Assembly: GCF_051401765.1 (NCBI RefSeq)
Contig: NW_027480429.1
Location: 15,318,157 to 15,382,156, forward strand
Direction: 5' to 3'
DNA from: Calliopsis andreniformis
Lineage: Eukaryota; Arthropoda; Insecta; Hymenoptera; Andrenidae
Length of the DNA stretch: 64,000 nucleotides
A program made the translations under genes and the position numbers. The notes under the pieces are model-generated. The model did no database searches. It saw only the letters and a program-made list of their open reading frames with translations, and was not told the origin of the DNA. Positions 50,627-63,400 of the stretch are shown piece by piece. Numbering within the stretch: the first letter of the stretch is position 1; each line of letters starts with the position of its first letter.

Positions 50627-52121
50627 GGGCCTTAGAAGTCGAAGCCAGAAGCGGAAAATACAATAAAAATGCAACAGGTTTTCCAACGTATAAAGCGAAT
50701 AATTGTAACCAGTGTGAATGTTATGGTCATTAATACGTTCCGGGCAACCTAGGCTTCACTCTAGGGCGTTGATCCACCAGATCCAATAGCTAGGGCCTAA
50801 CAATTCAACGCCAGAAGCATAATGTACAATGAAAATACAACAGTTTTTTCATCGTATAAAACGGATAATTGCAACAAGCGTGAAGGTAATGGTCAGTTCT
50901 ACGTTTCGGGCAATCTAGGATTCACTCTAGGGCGTTGCTGCACCAGATCGTATAGTTAGGGCCTAAGAAGTCAACGCCTGAAGCATAAAATACAATATAA
51001 ATACAACAGCTTTTCCATCGTATAAAACGAATAATTGCAACCAGTGTGAAAGTTATGGTCACTTCTACGTTCCGGTAAACCTTGGCTTCACTCTAGGGCG
51101 TTGCTCCGCCAGCTCGAATAGTTAGGGCCTTAGAAGTCAACGCCAGAAGCATAAGATACAATATAAATACAACAGTTTTTCCATCGTATAACAGGAATAA
51201 TTGCAACCAGTGTGGAAGTTATGGTCATTTCTACGTTCCGGGCAACCTAGGCTTCATCCTGTGGCGATGCTCCACCAGCTTGTATGGTTAGGGCCTTAGA
51301 AGTCAACTCCCGAAGCATAAAATACAATAAAAATACCATAGTTTTTACATCCTATAACAGGAATAATTGCATCCAGTGTGAAATTTAGGGACATTTCTAC
51401 ATTCCGAGCAACCTAGTCTTCACTCTAGGGCGTTGCTCCACCAGATCGAATAGTTAGGGCCTTAGAAGTCAACGTCAGAAGCATAAAATACAATAAAACT
51501 ACAACAGTTATTCCATCGTATAACAGGAATAACAGCAACCAGTGTGAAAGTAATGGTCATTTCTACGTTCCGAGCATCCTAGGCTTCACTCCAGGGCGTT
51601 GTCCAACCAGATCGAATAGTTAGGGCCGAAGGAATCAAGGCCAGAAGCATAATATAGAATATAAATATAACAGTTTTTCCATCGTATAGAACGAATAATA
51701 GCAACCAGTGTGAAAGTTATGGTCATTTCTACGTTCCGGGCAACGTAGGCTTTACTCTACGGCGTCGTTCCACCAGATCGAATAGTTAGGGCCTAAGAAG
51801 TCAACGCCAGACGCATAAAATATAATCTAAATATAACAGTTTTTGCATCGTATAAAAGGAATAATAGCAACCAGTGTGAAAGTTATGGTCATTTCTACGT
51901 CCCGGGCCACCTAGGCCTCACTCTAGGGCGTTGCTCCACCAGATTGAATAGTTAGGGCCTTAGAAGTCAACGCCAGAAGCATAAAATACAATAAAAATAC
52001 AACAGTTTTGCCATCGTATAAAACGAATAATTGCAACCAGTGTGAAAGTAATGGTCATTTCTACGTTCCGGCAACCTAGTCTTCACTCTAGGGCGTTGCC
52101 CCACCACATCGAATAGCTACA

Positions 52122-53700
52122 GCCTTAGAAGTCAACGCCTGAAGCATAAAATACAATATAAATACAACCGTTTTTCCACTGTATAAAACGAAAAATCGCA
52201 ACCAGTGTGAAAGTTATGGTCATTTCTACGTTCCGGGCAACATAGGCTTCACTCTTGGACGATGCCCCACCAGATCGAATAGCTAGGACCTTAGAAGTCG
52301 AAGCCAGAAGCGGAAAATACAATAAAAATGCAACAGTTTTTCCAACGTATAAAACGAAAAATTGTAGCCAGTGTGAATGTTATGGTCATTTCTACGTTCC
52401 GGGCAACCTAGGCTTCACTCTAGGGCGTTGCTCCACCAGATCGAATAGCTAGGGACTTAGAATTCAACGCTAAAAGCATAAAGTACAATAAAGATGCAGC
52501 AGTTTTTCCATCGTATAACAGGAATAATTGCAACCAGTGTGAAGGTAACGGTCTGTCCTACGTTCCGGGCAACCTAGGCTTCACTCCAGGGCGCTGCTAA
52601 ACCAGATCGAATAGATAGGACCTTAGAAGTGAACGCCCGAAGCATAAAGTACAAAATAAATATAACAGTTTTTCCATCGTATAAAATGAATAATTGCAAA
52701 CAGTGTGAAACTAATGGTCATTTCTACGTTCCGGGCAACCTAGGCTTCACTGTAGGGCGTTGCACCACCAGATCGAATAGTTAGGGCCTTAGAAGTCAAC
52801 GCCAGAAGCATAAAAGACAATATAAATACAACAACTTTTCCATCGTATAACAGGAATAATAGCAACCAGTGTGAAAGTTATGGTCATTTCTACGTTCCGG
52901 GCAACCGAGGTTTCACTCCAGGGCGTTGCTAAACCAGATCGAATAGATAGGACCTGAGAAGTCAACGCCCGAAGCATAAAGTACATAGTAAATAGAACAG
53001 ATTTTCCATTGTATAAAACGAATAATAGCAACCAGTGTGAAAGTTATGGTCATTTCTACGTTCCGGGCAACCTAGGCGTCACTCTAGGGCGTTGCTCCAC
53101 CACATCGAATAGCTACGGCCTTAGAAGTCAACGCCAGCAGCATAAAATACAATATAAATACAACAGCATTTCCATCGTATAAAATGAATAATTGCAAACA
53201 GTGTGAAAGTAATGGTCATTTCTACCTTCCGGGAAACCTGGCCTTCACCCTAGGGCGTGCTTCCACCAGGTCGAATAGTTACGGCCTTAGAACTCAACGC
53301 CAGAAGCATAAAATACAATATAAATATAACAACTCTTCCATCGTATAGAACGAATAATAGCAACGAGTGTGAAAGTTATGGCCATTTCTACGTTCCGGGC
53401 AACCTACGCTTCACTCTAGGGCGTTGCTCCACCAGATCGAATAGTTAGGGACTAAGAAGTGAACGCCCGTAGCATGAAATGCGCTAAATATACAAGAGTT
53501 TTTCCATTGTATAACAGGAATAATTGCAACCAGTGTGAAAGTGATGGTCATTTCTACGTTCCGGGCGACCTAGTCTTCAGTCTGGGGCGTTGTTCCACCA
53601 GATCGAGTAGTTAGGGCCTAAGAAGGCAACGCCAGAAGCATAAAATACAATATAAATATAACAGTTTTTCCATCGTATAAAACGAACAATAGCAACCAGT
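52122..53700 (+). repeat. Core beta, copy 4
   Basis: Follows copy 1 in order: GATGCCCCACC (52,261), GCTAAAAGCATAAAG, GCTTCCACCAGG (53,259) and GCGCTAAATATAC. It lacks the GTTGCTATACCAG variant (here GTTGCTAAACCAG near 52,926) and has CCACTGTATAAAACG near 52,177 where others have CCATTG. It leads into a few less repeated monomers (53,700-54,110) with private variants such as GGGTATCCTAGACTTAACTC and GAAGGGTTAGGGCC. Confidence 0.7.
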
Positions 53701-54610
53701 GAGACAGTTATGGTCATTTCTACGTTCCGGGCAACCTAGGCTTCACTCTTGGGCGTTGCACCACCAGATCGAATAGTTAGGGCCTTAGAAGTCAACGCCA
53801 GAAGCATAAAAAACAATATAAATACAACAACTTTTCCATCGTATAACAGGAATAATAGCAACCAGTGTGAAAGGTATGATCATTTCGACGTTTCGGGTAT
53901 CCTAGACTTAACTCAGAGGCGTTGCTGCACCAGATAGAAGGGTTAGGGCCTTTGAAATCAACGCCAGAAGCATAAACTACAAAATAAATACAACAGCCTT
54001 TACATCGTATAAAACGAATAATTGCAACCTGTGTGAAGGTTATGGTCATATCTACGTTCCGGGCAACATAGGCTTCACTGTAGGGCGTTGCTCCACCAGA
54101 TCGAATGGGTAGGGCCATAGAAGTCAACGCCCGAAACATAAAATACAGTATAAATACAACAGTTTTTCCATTGTATAAAACGAATAATGGCAACCAGTGT
54201 AAAAGTAATGGTCATTTCTACGTTCCGGGCAACCTAGGCGTCACTCTAGGGCGTTGCTCCACCACATCGAATAGCTACGGCCTTAGAAGTCAACGCCAGA
54301 AGCATAAAATACAATATAAATACAACAGCATTTCCATCGTATAAAATGAATAATTGCAAACAGTGTGAAAGTAATGGTCATTTCTACGTTCCGGGCAACC
54401 TAGGCTTCATTCTATGCGTTGCTCCACCCGATCGAATAGCTAGGGACTTAGAATTCAACGCTAAAAGCATAAAGTACAATAAAGAAGCAACAGTTTTTCC
54501 ATCGTATAACAGGAATAATTGCAACCAGTGTGAAGGTAACGGTCTGTCCTACGTTCCGGGTAACCTAGGCTTCACTCTAGGGCGTTGCTCCACCAGATCG
54601 AATAGTTAGG
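53700..54610 (+). repeat. Right edge of domain B
   Basis: About five monomers. 53,700-54,110 holds divergent units without a close copy in the window (GGTATGATCATTTCGACG, CTCAGAGGCGTTGC). 54,112-54,587 is the partner of the patch at 44,155-44,630. At about 54,605 the GGGAATAAGAAGTGAACGCC monomer opens domain C. Confidence 0.65.
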
Positions 54611-55334
54611 GAATAAGAAGTGAACGCCCGTAGCATGAAATACACTAAATATACAAGAGTTTTTCCATCGTATAACAGGAATAATTGCAACCAGTGCGAA
54701 AGTGATGGTCATTTCTACATTCAGAGCAACCTAGGCCTCACTCTAGGGCGATGCTCCACCAGATCGAATAGTTAGGGCCTTAGAAGTCAACGCCAGAAGC
54801 ATAAAATACAATATAAATATAACAGTTTTTCCATCGTATAAAACGAATAATAGCAACCAGTGTGAAAGTTATAGTCATTTCTGCGTTCCGGGCTTCCTAG
54901 GCTTCACTATATGGCGTTGCTCCACCACATCGAATAGCTACGTCCTTAGAAGTCAACGCCTGAAGTATAAAATGCAATAAAAATACAACAGTTTTTTCAC
55001 CGTATAACTGGAATAGTTGCAACAAGCGTGAAGGTAATGGTCATTTCTGTGTTCCGGGCAACCTGGCTTCATCCTAGGGCGTTGTTCCACCAAATCGAAT
55101 AGTTAGGGCCTAAGAAGTGAACGCAAGAAGCATAAAATACAATATAAATACAACAGTTTTACCATCATATAAAACGAATAATAGCAACCAGTGTGAAGGT
55201 TATGGTCATTTCAACGTTCCGGGCAATCTAGGCTTCACTCTAGGGCGTTGCTCCACCAGATCAATCAGTTAGGGCCTTAGAAGTCAACGCCCGAAGCATA
55301 AAATACAAAATAAATAGAACAGTTTTTCCATTGC

Positions 55335-58300
55335 ATAAAACGAATAATTGCTACCAGTGTAAAAGTTATGGTCATTTCTACGTTCCGGGTAACCTAGGCT
55401 TCACTCTAGGGCGTTGCTCCACCAGATCGAATAGTTAGGGCCTTAGAAGTCCACGCCAGAAGCATAAAATACGATAAAGATGCAACAGTTTTTCCATCGT
55501 ATAAAACGAATAATTGCAACCAGTGTGAAATTTATGGTCATTCCTACATTCCGAGCAACCTGGGCTTCACCCTAGGGCGTTGTTCCACCAGATGGAATAG
55601 TTAGGGCCTAAGAAGTCAACGCCAGAACCATAAAATACAATATAAATATAACAGTTTTTCCATCGTATAAAACGAATAATAGCAACCAGTGTGAAAGTTA
55701 TGGTCATTTCTACGTTCCGGGCTTCCTAGGCTTCACTTTATGGCGTTGCTCCACGACATCGAATAGCTACGGCCTTAGAAGTCAACGCCTGAAGCATAAA
55801 ATGCAATAAAAATACAACAGTTTTTTCACCGTATAACAGGAATAATTGCAACAAGCGTGAAGGTAATGGTCATTTCTGCGTTCCGGGCAACCTAGGCTTC
55901 ACCCTAGGGCGTTGTTCCACCAAATCGAATAGTTAGGGCCTAAGAAGTGAACGCCAGAAGCATAAAATACAATATAAATACAACAGTTTTACCATCATAT
56001 AAAACGGATAATTGCAACCAGGATGAAAGTTATGGTCATTTCTACTTTCCGGGCAACCTAGGCTTCACCCTAGGGCGCTGCTCCAACAGATTGATTAGTT
56101 AGGGCCTTAGAAGTCAATGCCCGAAGCATAAAGTGCAATAAAAGTACATCAGTTCTTCCATCATATAACAGGAATAATTGCAACCAGTGTGAAAGTAATG
56201 GTCATTTCCATGTTCCCGGCAACCTAGGCTTCACTCTAGGGCGTTGCTCCACCTGATCGAATAGTTAGGGCCTTAGAAGTCAACGCCAGAAGCCTAAAAT
56301 ACAATAAAGATGCAACAGTTTTTCCATCGTATAACAGGAATAACTGCAACCAGTGTGAAAGTAATGGTCATTTCTACGTTCCGAGCATCCTAGGCTTCAC
56401 TCCAGGGCGTTCGTCAACCAGATCGAATAGTTAGGGCCGAAGGAATCAAGGCCAGAAGCATACTATAGAATATAAATATAACAGTTTTTCCATCGTATAG
56501 AACGAATAATAGCAACCAGTGTCAAAGTTATGGTCATTTCTACGTTCCGGGCAACGTAGGCTTTACTCTACGGCGTCGTTCCACCAGATCGAATATTTAG
56601 GGCCTAAGAAGTCAACGCCAGACGCATAAAATATAATATAAATATAACAGTTTTTGCATCGTATAAAACGAATAATAGCAACCAGTGTGAAAGATATGGT
56701 CATTTCTACGTCCCGGGCAACCTAGGCCTCACTCTAGGGCGCTGCTCCACCAGATTGAATAGTTAGGGCCTAAGAAGCGAACGCCAAGAGCATAAAATAC
56801 AATACATATACAGCAGTTTTTCCATCGTATAAAACGAATAATAGCAACCAGTGTGAAAGTTATGGTCACTTCTACGTTCCGGGCAACCTAGGGTTCACTC
56901 TAGGGCGTTGCTCCACCAGATCGAATAGTTAGGGACTAAGAAGTGAACGCCCGTAGCATGAAATACACTAAATATAGAAGAGTTTTTCCATCGTATAACA
57001 GGAATAATTGCAACCAGTGCGAAAGTGATGGTCATTTCTACATTCAGAGCAACCTAGGCTTCACTCTAGGGCGTTGCTCCACCAGGTCGAATGGTTAGGG
57101 CCTTAGAAATCAACGCCAGAAGCATAAAATACAATAAAGATGCAACAGTTTTTCCATCGTATAACAGGAATAACTGCAAACAGTATGAAAGTACTGGTCA
57201 TATCTACGTTCCGGGTAACCTAGGTATCACTATAGGGCGTTGCTCCACCAGATCGTATAGCTAGGGACTTAGAATTCAACGCCATAAGAATAAAATACAA
57301 TATAAGTACAACAGTTTTTCCATCGTATAAAATGAATAATTGCAACCAGTGTGAAAGTTATGGTCATTTCTACATTCCGAGCAACCTAGGCTTCACTCTA
57401 GGGCGTTGCTCCACCTGATCCAATAGGTAGGGCCTTAGAAGTCAACGCTAGAAGCATAAAATACAATAAAGATGCAACAGTTTTTCCATCGTATAAAACG
57501 ACTAATTGCAAACAGTCTGAAAGTAATGGTCATTTCTACGTTCCAGGCAACCTAGGCTTCACCCTAGGGCGTTGTTCCACCAGATCGAATAGGTATGGCC
57601 TAAGAAGTCAACGCCATAAGAATAAAATACAATATAAATATAACAGTTTTTCCATCGTATAAAACGAATAATAGCAACCAGTGTGAAGGTTATGGTCATT
57701 TCAACGTTGCGGGCAATCTAGGCTTCACTCTAGGGAGTTGCTCCACCAGATCAATCAGTTAGGGCCTTAGAAGTCAACGCCCGAAGCATAAAATACAAAA
57801 TAAATAGAACAGTTTTTCCATTGTATAAAACGAATAATTGCTACCAGTGTAAAAGTTATGGTCATTTGTACGTTCCGGGCAACCTAGGCTTCACTCTAGG
57901 GCGTTGCTCCACCAGATCGAATAGTTAGGGCCTTAGAAGTCCACGCCAGAAGTATAAAATACGATAAAGATGCAACAGTTTTTCCATCGTATAAAACGAG
58001 TAATTGCAACCAGTGTGAAATTTATGGTCATTCCTACATTCCGAGCAACCTAGACTTCACTCTAGAGCGCTGCTCCACCAGATCGAAGAGTTAGGTCCTT
58101 AGAAGTCAACGCCAGAAGCATAAAATACGATATAAATACAACAGTTTGTCCATCGTAGAACAGGAATATTTGCAACCAGTGCGAAAGTTATGGTCATTTC
58201 TGCGTTCCGGGCAACCTAGGCTTCACACTAGGGCGTTGCTCCACCAGATTCAACAGTTAGGGCCTTAGAAGTCAACGCCCGAAGCATAAAATACAAAATA

Positions 58301-58855
58301 AATGGAACAGTTTTTCCATTGTATAAAACGAATAATAGCAATCAGTGTGAAAGTTATGGTCATTTCTACTTTCCGGGCAACCTAGGATTCACCCTAGGGC
58401 GTTGCTCCAACAGATTGAATAGTTAGGGCCCTAGAAGTCAATGCCCGAAGCATAAAATGCAATCAAAATACAACAGTTTTTACATCATATAACAGGAATA
58501 ATTGCAACCATTTTGAAAGTGATGTTCATTTCTACGTTCCGGGCAACCTAGGCTTCACTTTAGGGCGTTGCTCCACCAGATCGAATAGCTAGGGCCTTAG
58601 AAGTCAACGCCTGGAGCATAAAATACAAAATAAATAGTACAGTTTTTCCATCGTATAAAACGAATAATTGCTACCAGTGTGGAAGTTATGGTCATTCCCA
58701 CGTCCGGGCAGCCTAGGCTTCACTCTAGGGCGTTGCTCCACCAGATGGAATAGTTAGGGCCTTAGAAGTCAACGCCAGATGCATAAAATACAATAAAGAT
58801 GCAACAGTTTTTCCATCGTATAAAACGAATAATTGCAAACAGTCTGAAAGTAATG
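55335..58855 (+). repeat. 5,145-bp-offset duplication, copy 1
   Basis: Bases 55,335 to at least 58,855 recur at 60,480-64,000 with a constant offset of 5,145 bp (31 monomers less 1 bp). Even odd details agree: CCTAAAATACAATAAAG, GGCGTTCGTCAACCAG, GCATACTATAGAATAT, GCCAAGAGCATAAAATAC, GTTGCGGGCAATCTAGG and the one-base-short CCACGTCCGGGCAGCC. The only difference I noticed is A at 57,295 against G at 62,440. The left limit is sharp (CATTGCATAAAACG against CATCGTATAAAACG). Confidence 0.9.
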
Positions 58856-59429
58856 GTCATTTCTACGTTCCAGGCAACCTAGGCTTCACCCTAGGGCGTT
58901 GTTCCTCCAGATCGAATAGGTAGGGCCTAAGAAGTCAACGCCATAAGAATAAAATACAATATAAATATTGCAGTTTTTCCATCGTATAAAACGAATAATA
59001 GCAACCAGTGTGAAGGTTATGGTCATTTCAACGTTCCGGGCAATCTAGGCTTCACTCTAGGGCGTTGCTCCTCCAGATCAATCAGTTAGGGCCTTAGAAG
59101 TTAACGCCCGAAGCATAAAATATAAAATAAATAGAACAGTTTTTCCATTGTATAAAACGAATAATTGCTACCAGTGTAAAAGTTAAGGTCATTTCTGCGT
59201 TCCGGGTAACCTAGGCTTCACTCTAGGGCGTTGCTCCACCAGATCGAATAGTTAGAGCCTTAGAAGTCCACGCCAGAAGCATAAAATACGATAAAGATGC
59301 AACAGTTTTTCCATCGTATAAAACGAATAATTGCAACCAGTGTGAAATTTATGGTCATTCCTACATTCCGGGCAACCTAGGATTCACCCTAGGGCGCTGC
59401 TCCAACAGATTGAATAGTTAGGGCCCTAG

Positions 59430-60490
59430 AAGTCAACGCCAGACGCATAAAATACAATATAAATACAACAGCGTTTCCATCGTATGAAACGAATAATTGC
59501 AACCAGTGTGAAAGTTATGGTCATTTCCACATTCCGTGTAACCTAGGCTTCACTCTAGGGCGTTGCTCCACCAGATCGAATAGTTAGGTCCTTAGAAGTA
59601 AACACCAGAAGCATAAAATACAATATAAATTCAACAGTTTTTCCATCGTATAAAACGAATAATTGCAACCAGTATGAAACTGATGGTCATTCCTACTTTC
59701 CGAGCAACCTAGGCTTCACCCTAGGGCGTTGCTCCAACAGATTGAATAGTTAGGGCCTTAGAAGCCAACGCCCGAAGCATAAAATGCAATAAAAATACAA
59801 CAGTGTTTCCATCGTATAAAACGAATAATTGCAACCAGTGTGAAATTTATGGTCATTCCTACATTCCGGGCAACCTAGGCTTCACCCTAGGGCGTGGCTC
59901 CAACAGATTGAATAGTTAGGACCTTAGAAGTGAACGCCCAAACCATAAAATGCAAAAAAAATACAACAGTGTTTCCATCATATAACAGGAATAATTGCAA
60001 CCAGTTTGAAAGTGATGGCCAATTCTACGTTCCGGGCAACCTAGGCTTCTCTCAAGGGCGTTGCTCCACCAGATCGAATAGATAGTGCCTTAGAAGTCAA
60101 CACCAGACGCATAAAATACAATATAAATACAACAGCGTTTCCATCGTATAAAACGAATAATTGCAACCAGTGTGAAAGTTATGGTCATTTCCACATTCCG
60201 TGTAACCTAGGCTTCACTCTAGGGCGTTGCTCCACCAGATCGAATAGTTAGGTCCTTAGAAGTAAACGCCAGAAGCATAAAATACAATATAGATACAACA
60301 GCTTTTCCATCGTATAAAAGGATTAATTGCAACCAGTTTGAACGTGATGGTCATTTCTCCCTTCCGGGCAAGCTAGGCATCACTCTAGGGCGTTGCTCCA
60401 CTAGATCGAACAGCTAGGGCCTTAGAAGTCAACGCCAGAAGCATAAAATACAATATAAATACAACAGTTTTTCCATCGTATAAAACGAAT
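59430..60490 (+). repeat. Island of A-type monomers in domain C
   Basis: 59,430-59,838 has GCCAGACGCATAAAATAC, CATTCCGTGTAACC, GTAAACACCAGAAGC, then CAATATAAATTCAACAG and CATTCCTACTTTCCGAGC, all seen in domain A (21-29 kb). 59,880-60,490 matches 29,182-29,792 at 30,698 bp, including GAACGCCCAAACC, the only eight-A run outside domain A, TTCTCTCAAGGGCG and AACACCAGACGC. A short C-type patch (GAAATTTATGGTCATTCCTA) lies between. Both ends join C monomers in phase. Confidence 0.85.
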
Positions 60491-63400
60491 AATTGCTACC
60501 AGTGTAAAAGTTATGGTCATTTCTACGTTCCGGGTAACCTAGGCTTCACTCTAGGGCGTTGCTCCACCAGATCGAATAGTTAGGGCCTTAGAAGTCCACG
60601 CCAGAAGCATAAAATACGATAAAGATGCAACAGTTTTTCCATCGTATAAAACGAATAATTGCAACCAGTGTGAAATTTATGGTCATTCCTACATTCCGAG
60701 CAACCTGGGCTTCACCCTAGGGCGTTGTTCCACCAGATGGAATAGTTAGGGCCTAAGAAGTCAACGCCAGAACCATAAAATACAATATAAATATAACAGT
60801 TTTTCCATCGTATAAAACGAATAATAGCAACCAGTGTGAAAGTTATGGTCATTTCTACGTTCCGGGCTTCCTAGGCTTCACTTTATGGCGTTGCTCCACG
60901 ACATCGAATAGCTACGGCCTTAGAAGTCAACGCCTGAAGCATAAAATGCAATAAAAATACAACAGTTTTTTCACCGTATAACAGGAATAATTGCAACAAG
61001 CGTGAAGGTAATGGTCATTTCTGCGTTCCGGGCAACCTAGGCTTCACCCTAGGGCGTTGTTCCACCAAATCGAATAGTTAGGGCCTAAGAAGTGAACGCC
61101 AGAAGCATAAAATACAATATAAATACAACAGTTTTACCATCATATAAAACGGATAATTGCAACCAGGATGAAAGTTATGGTCATTTCTACTTTCCGGGCA
61201 ACCTAGGCTTCACCCTAGGGCGCTGCTCCAACAGATTGATTAGTTAGGGCCTTAGAAGTCAATGCCCGAAGCATAAAGTGCAATAAAAGTACATCAGTTC
61301 TTCCATCATATAACAGGAATAATTGCAACCAGTGTGAAAGTAATGGTCATTTCCATGTTCCCGGCAACCTAGGCTTCACTCTAGGGCGTTGCTCCACCTG
61401 ATCGAATAGTTAGGGCCTTAGAAGTCAACGCCAGAAGCCTAAAATACAATAAAGATGCAACAGTTTTTCCATCGTATAACAGGAATAACTGCAACCAGTG
61501 TGAAAGTAATGGTCATTTCTACGTTCCGAGCATCCTAGGCTTCACTCCAGGGCGTTCGTCAACCAGATCGAATAGTTAGGGCCGAAGGAATCAAGGCCAG
61601 AAGCATACTATAGAATATAAATATAACAGTTTTTCCATCGTATAGAACGAATAATAGCAACCAGTGTCAAAGTTATGGTCATTTCTACGTTCCGGGCAAC
61701 GTAGGCTTTACTCTACGGCGTCGTTCCACCAGATCGAATATTTAGGGCCTAAGAAGTCAACGCCAGACGCATAAAATATAATATAAATATAACAGTTTTT
61801 GCATCGTATAAAACGAATAATAGCAACCAGTGTGAAAGATATGGTCATTTCTACGTCCCGGGCAACCTAGGCCTCACTCTAGGGCGCTGCTCCACCAGAT
61901 TGAATAGTTAGGGCCTAAGAAGCGAACGCCAAGAGCATAAAATACAATACATATACAGCAGTTTTTCCATCGTATAAAACGAATAATAGCAACCAGTGTG
62001 AAAGTTATGGTCACTTCTACGTTCCGGGCAACCTAGGGTTCACTCTAGGGCGTTGCTCCACCAGATCGAATAGTTAGGGACTAAGAAGTGAACGCCCGTA
62101 GCATGAAATACACTAAATATAGAAGAGTTTTTCCATCGTATAACAGGAATAATTGCAACCAGTGCGAAAGTGATGGTCATTTCTACATTCAGAGCAACCT
62201 AGGCTTCACTCTAGGGCGTTGCTCCACCAGGTCGAATGGTTAGGGCCTTAGAAATCAACGCCAGAAGCATAAAATACAATAAAGATGCAACAGTTTTTCC
62301 ATCGTATAACAGGAATAACTGCAAACAGTATGAAAGTACTGGTCATATCTACGTTCCGGGTAACCTAGGTATCACTATAGGGCGTTGCTCCACCAGATCG
62401 TATAGCTAGGGACTTAGAATTCAACGCCATAAGAATAAAGTACAATATAAGTACAACAGTTTTTCCATCGTATAAAATGAATAATTGCAACCAGTGTGAA
62501 AGTTATGGTCATTTCTACATTCCGAGCAACCTAGGCTTCACTCTAGGGCGTTGCTCCACCTGATCCAATAGGTAGGGCCTTAGAAGTCAACGCTAGAAGC
62601 ATAAAATACAATAAAGATGCAACAGTTTTTCCATCGTATAAAACGACTAATTGCAAACAGTCTGAAAGTAATGGTCATTTCTACGTTCCAGGCAACCTAG
62701 GCTTCACCCTAGGGCGTTGTTCCACCAGATCGAATAGGTATGGCCTAAGAAGTCAACGCCATAAGAATAAAATACAATATAAATATAACAGTTTTTCCAT
62801 CGTATAAAACGAATAATAGCAACCAGTGTGAAGGTTATGGTCATTTCAACGTTGCGGGCAATCTAGGCTTCACTCTAGGGAGTTGCTCCACCAGATCAAT
62901 CAGTTAGGGCCTTAGAAGTCAACGCCCGAAGCATAAAATACAAAATAAATAGAACAGTTTTTCCATTGTATAAAACGAATAATTGCTACCAGTGTAAAAG
63001 TTATGGTCATTTGTACGTTCCGGGCAACCTAGGCTTCACTCTAGGGCGTTGCTCCACCAGATCGAATAGTTAGGGCCTTAGAAGTCCACGCCAGAAGTAT
63101 AAAATACGATAAAGATGCAACAGTTTTTCCATCGTATAAAACGAGTAATTGCAACCAGTGTGAAATTTATGGTCATTCCTACATTCCGAGCAACCTAGAC
63201 TTCACTCTAGAGCGCTGCTCCACCAGATCGAAGAGTTAGGTCCTTAGAAGTCAACGCCAGAAGCATAAAATACGATATAAATACAACAGTTTGTCCATCG
63301 TAGAACAGGAATATTTGCAACCAGTGCGAAAGTTATGGTCATTTCTGCGTTCCGGGCAACCTAGGCTTCACACTAGGGCGTTGCTCCACCAGATTCAACA

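Larger units (their letters stand above)
34180..54610 (+). repeat. Type B higher-order satellite domain
   Basis: About 123 monomers. Eight-A monomers are absent. Marks are GATGCCCCACCAGATCG, GTCGAAGCCAGAAGCGG, GCTTCCACCAGGTCGAATAG, GTAGCATGAAATGCGCTAAA and GCCGAAGGAATCAAGGCC. Two cores alternate: beta (34.4, 41.0, 47.9 and 52.1 kb) and alpha (38.1, 42.7, 45.0 and 49.2 kb). Spacings between alpha copies are 4,647, 2,323 and 4,149 bp, each one base short of a whole number of monomers (28, 14 and 25). Single-base losses such as TTCCGGCAACC for TTCCGGGCAACC account for the missing base. Confidence 0.85.

Noticed and set aside
638..54609. Many 60-133 codon open frames on both strands
   Set aside because: They recur at whole-monomer spacing, start and stop at fixed monomer positions, have no codon bias, no splice or promoter context and no known domain, and are explained by 166 not being divisible by three.
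59430..60490. Transposon insertion in domain C
   Set aside because: The island has no terminal repeats, target-site duplication or coding capacity; all of it is satellite monomers in the same phase and orientation.
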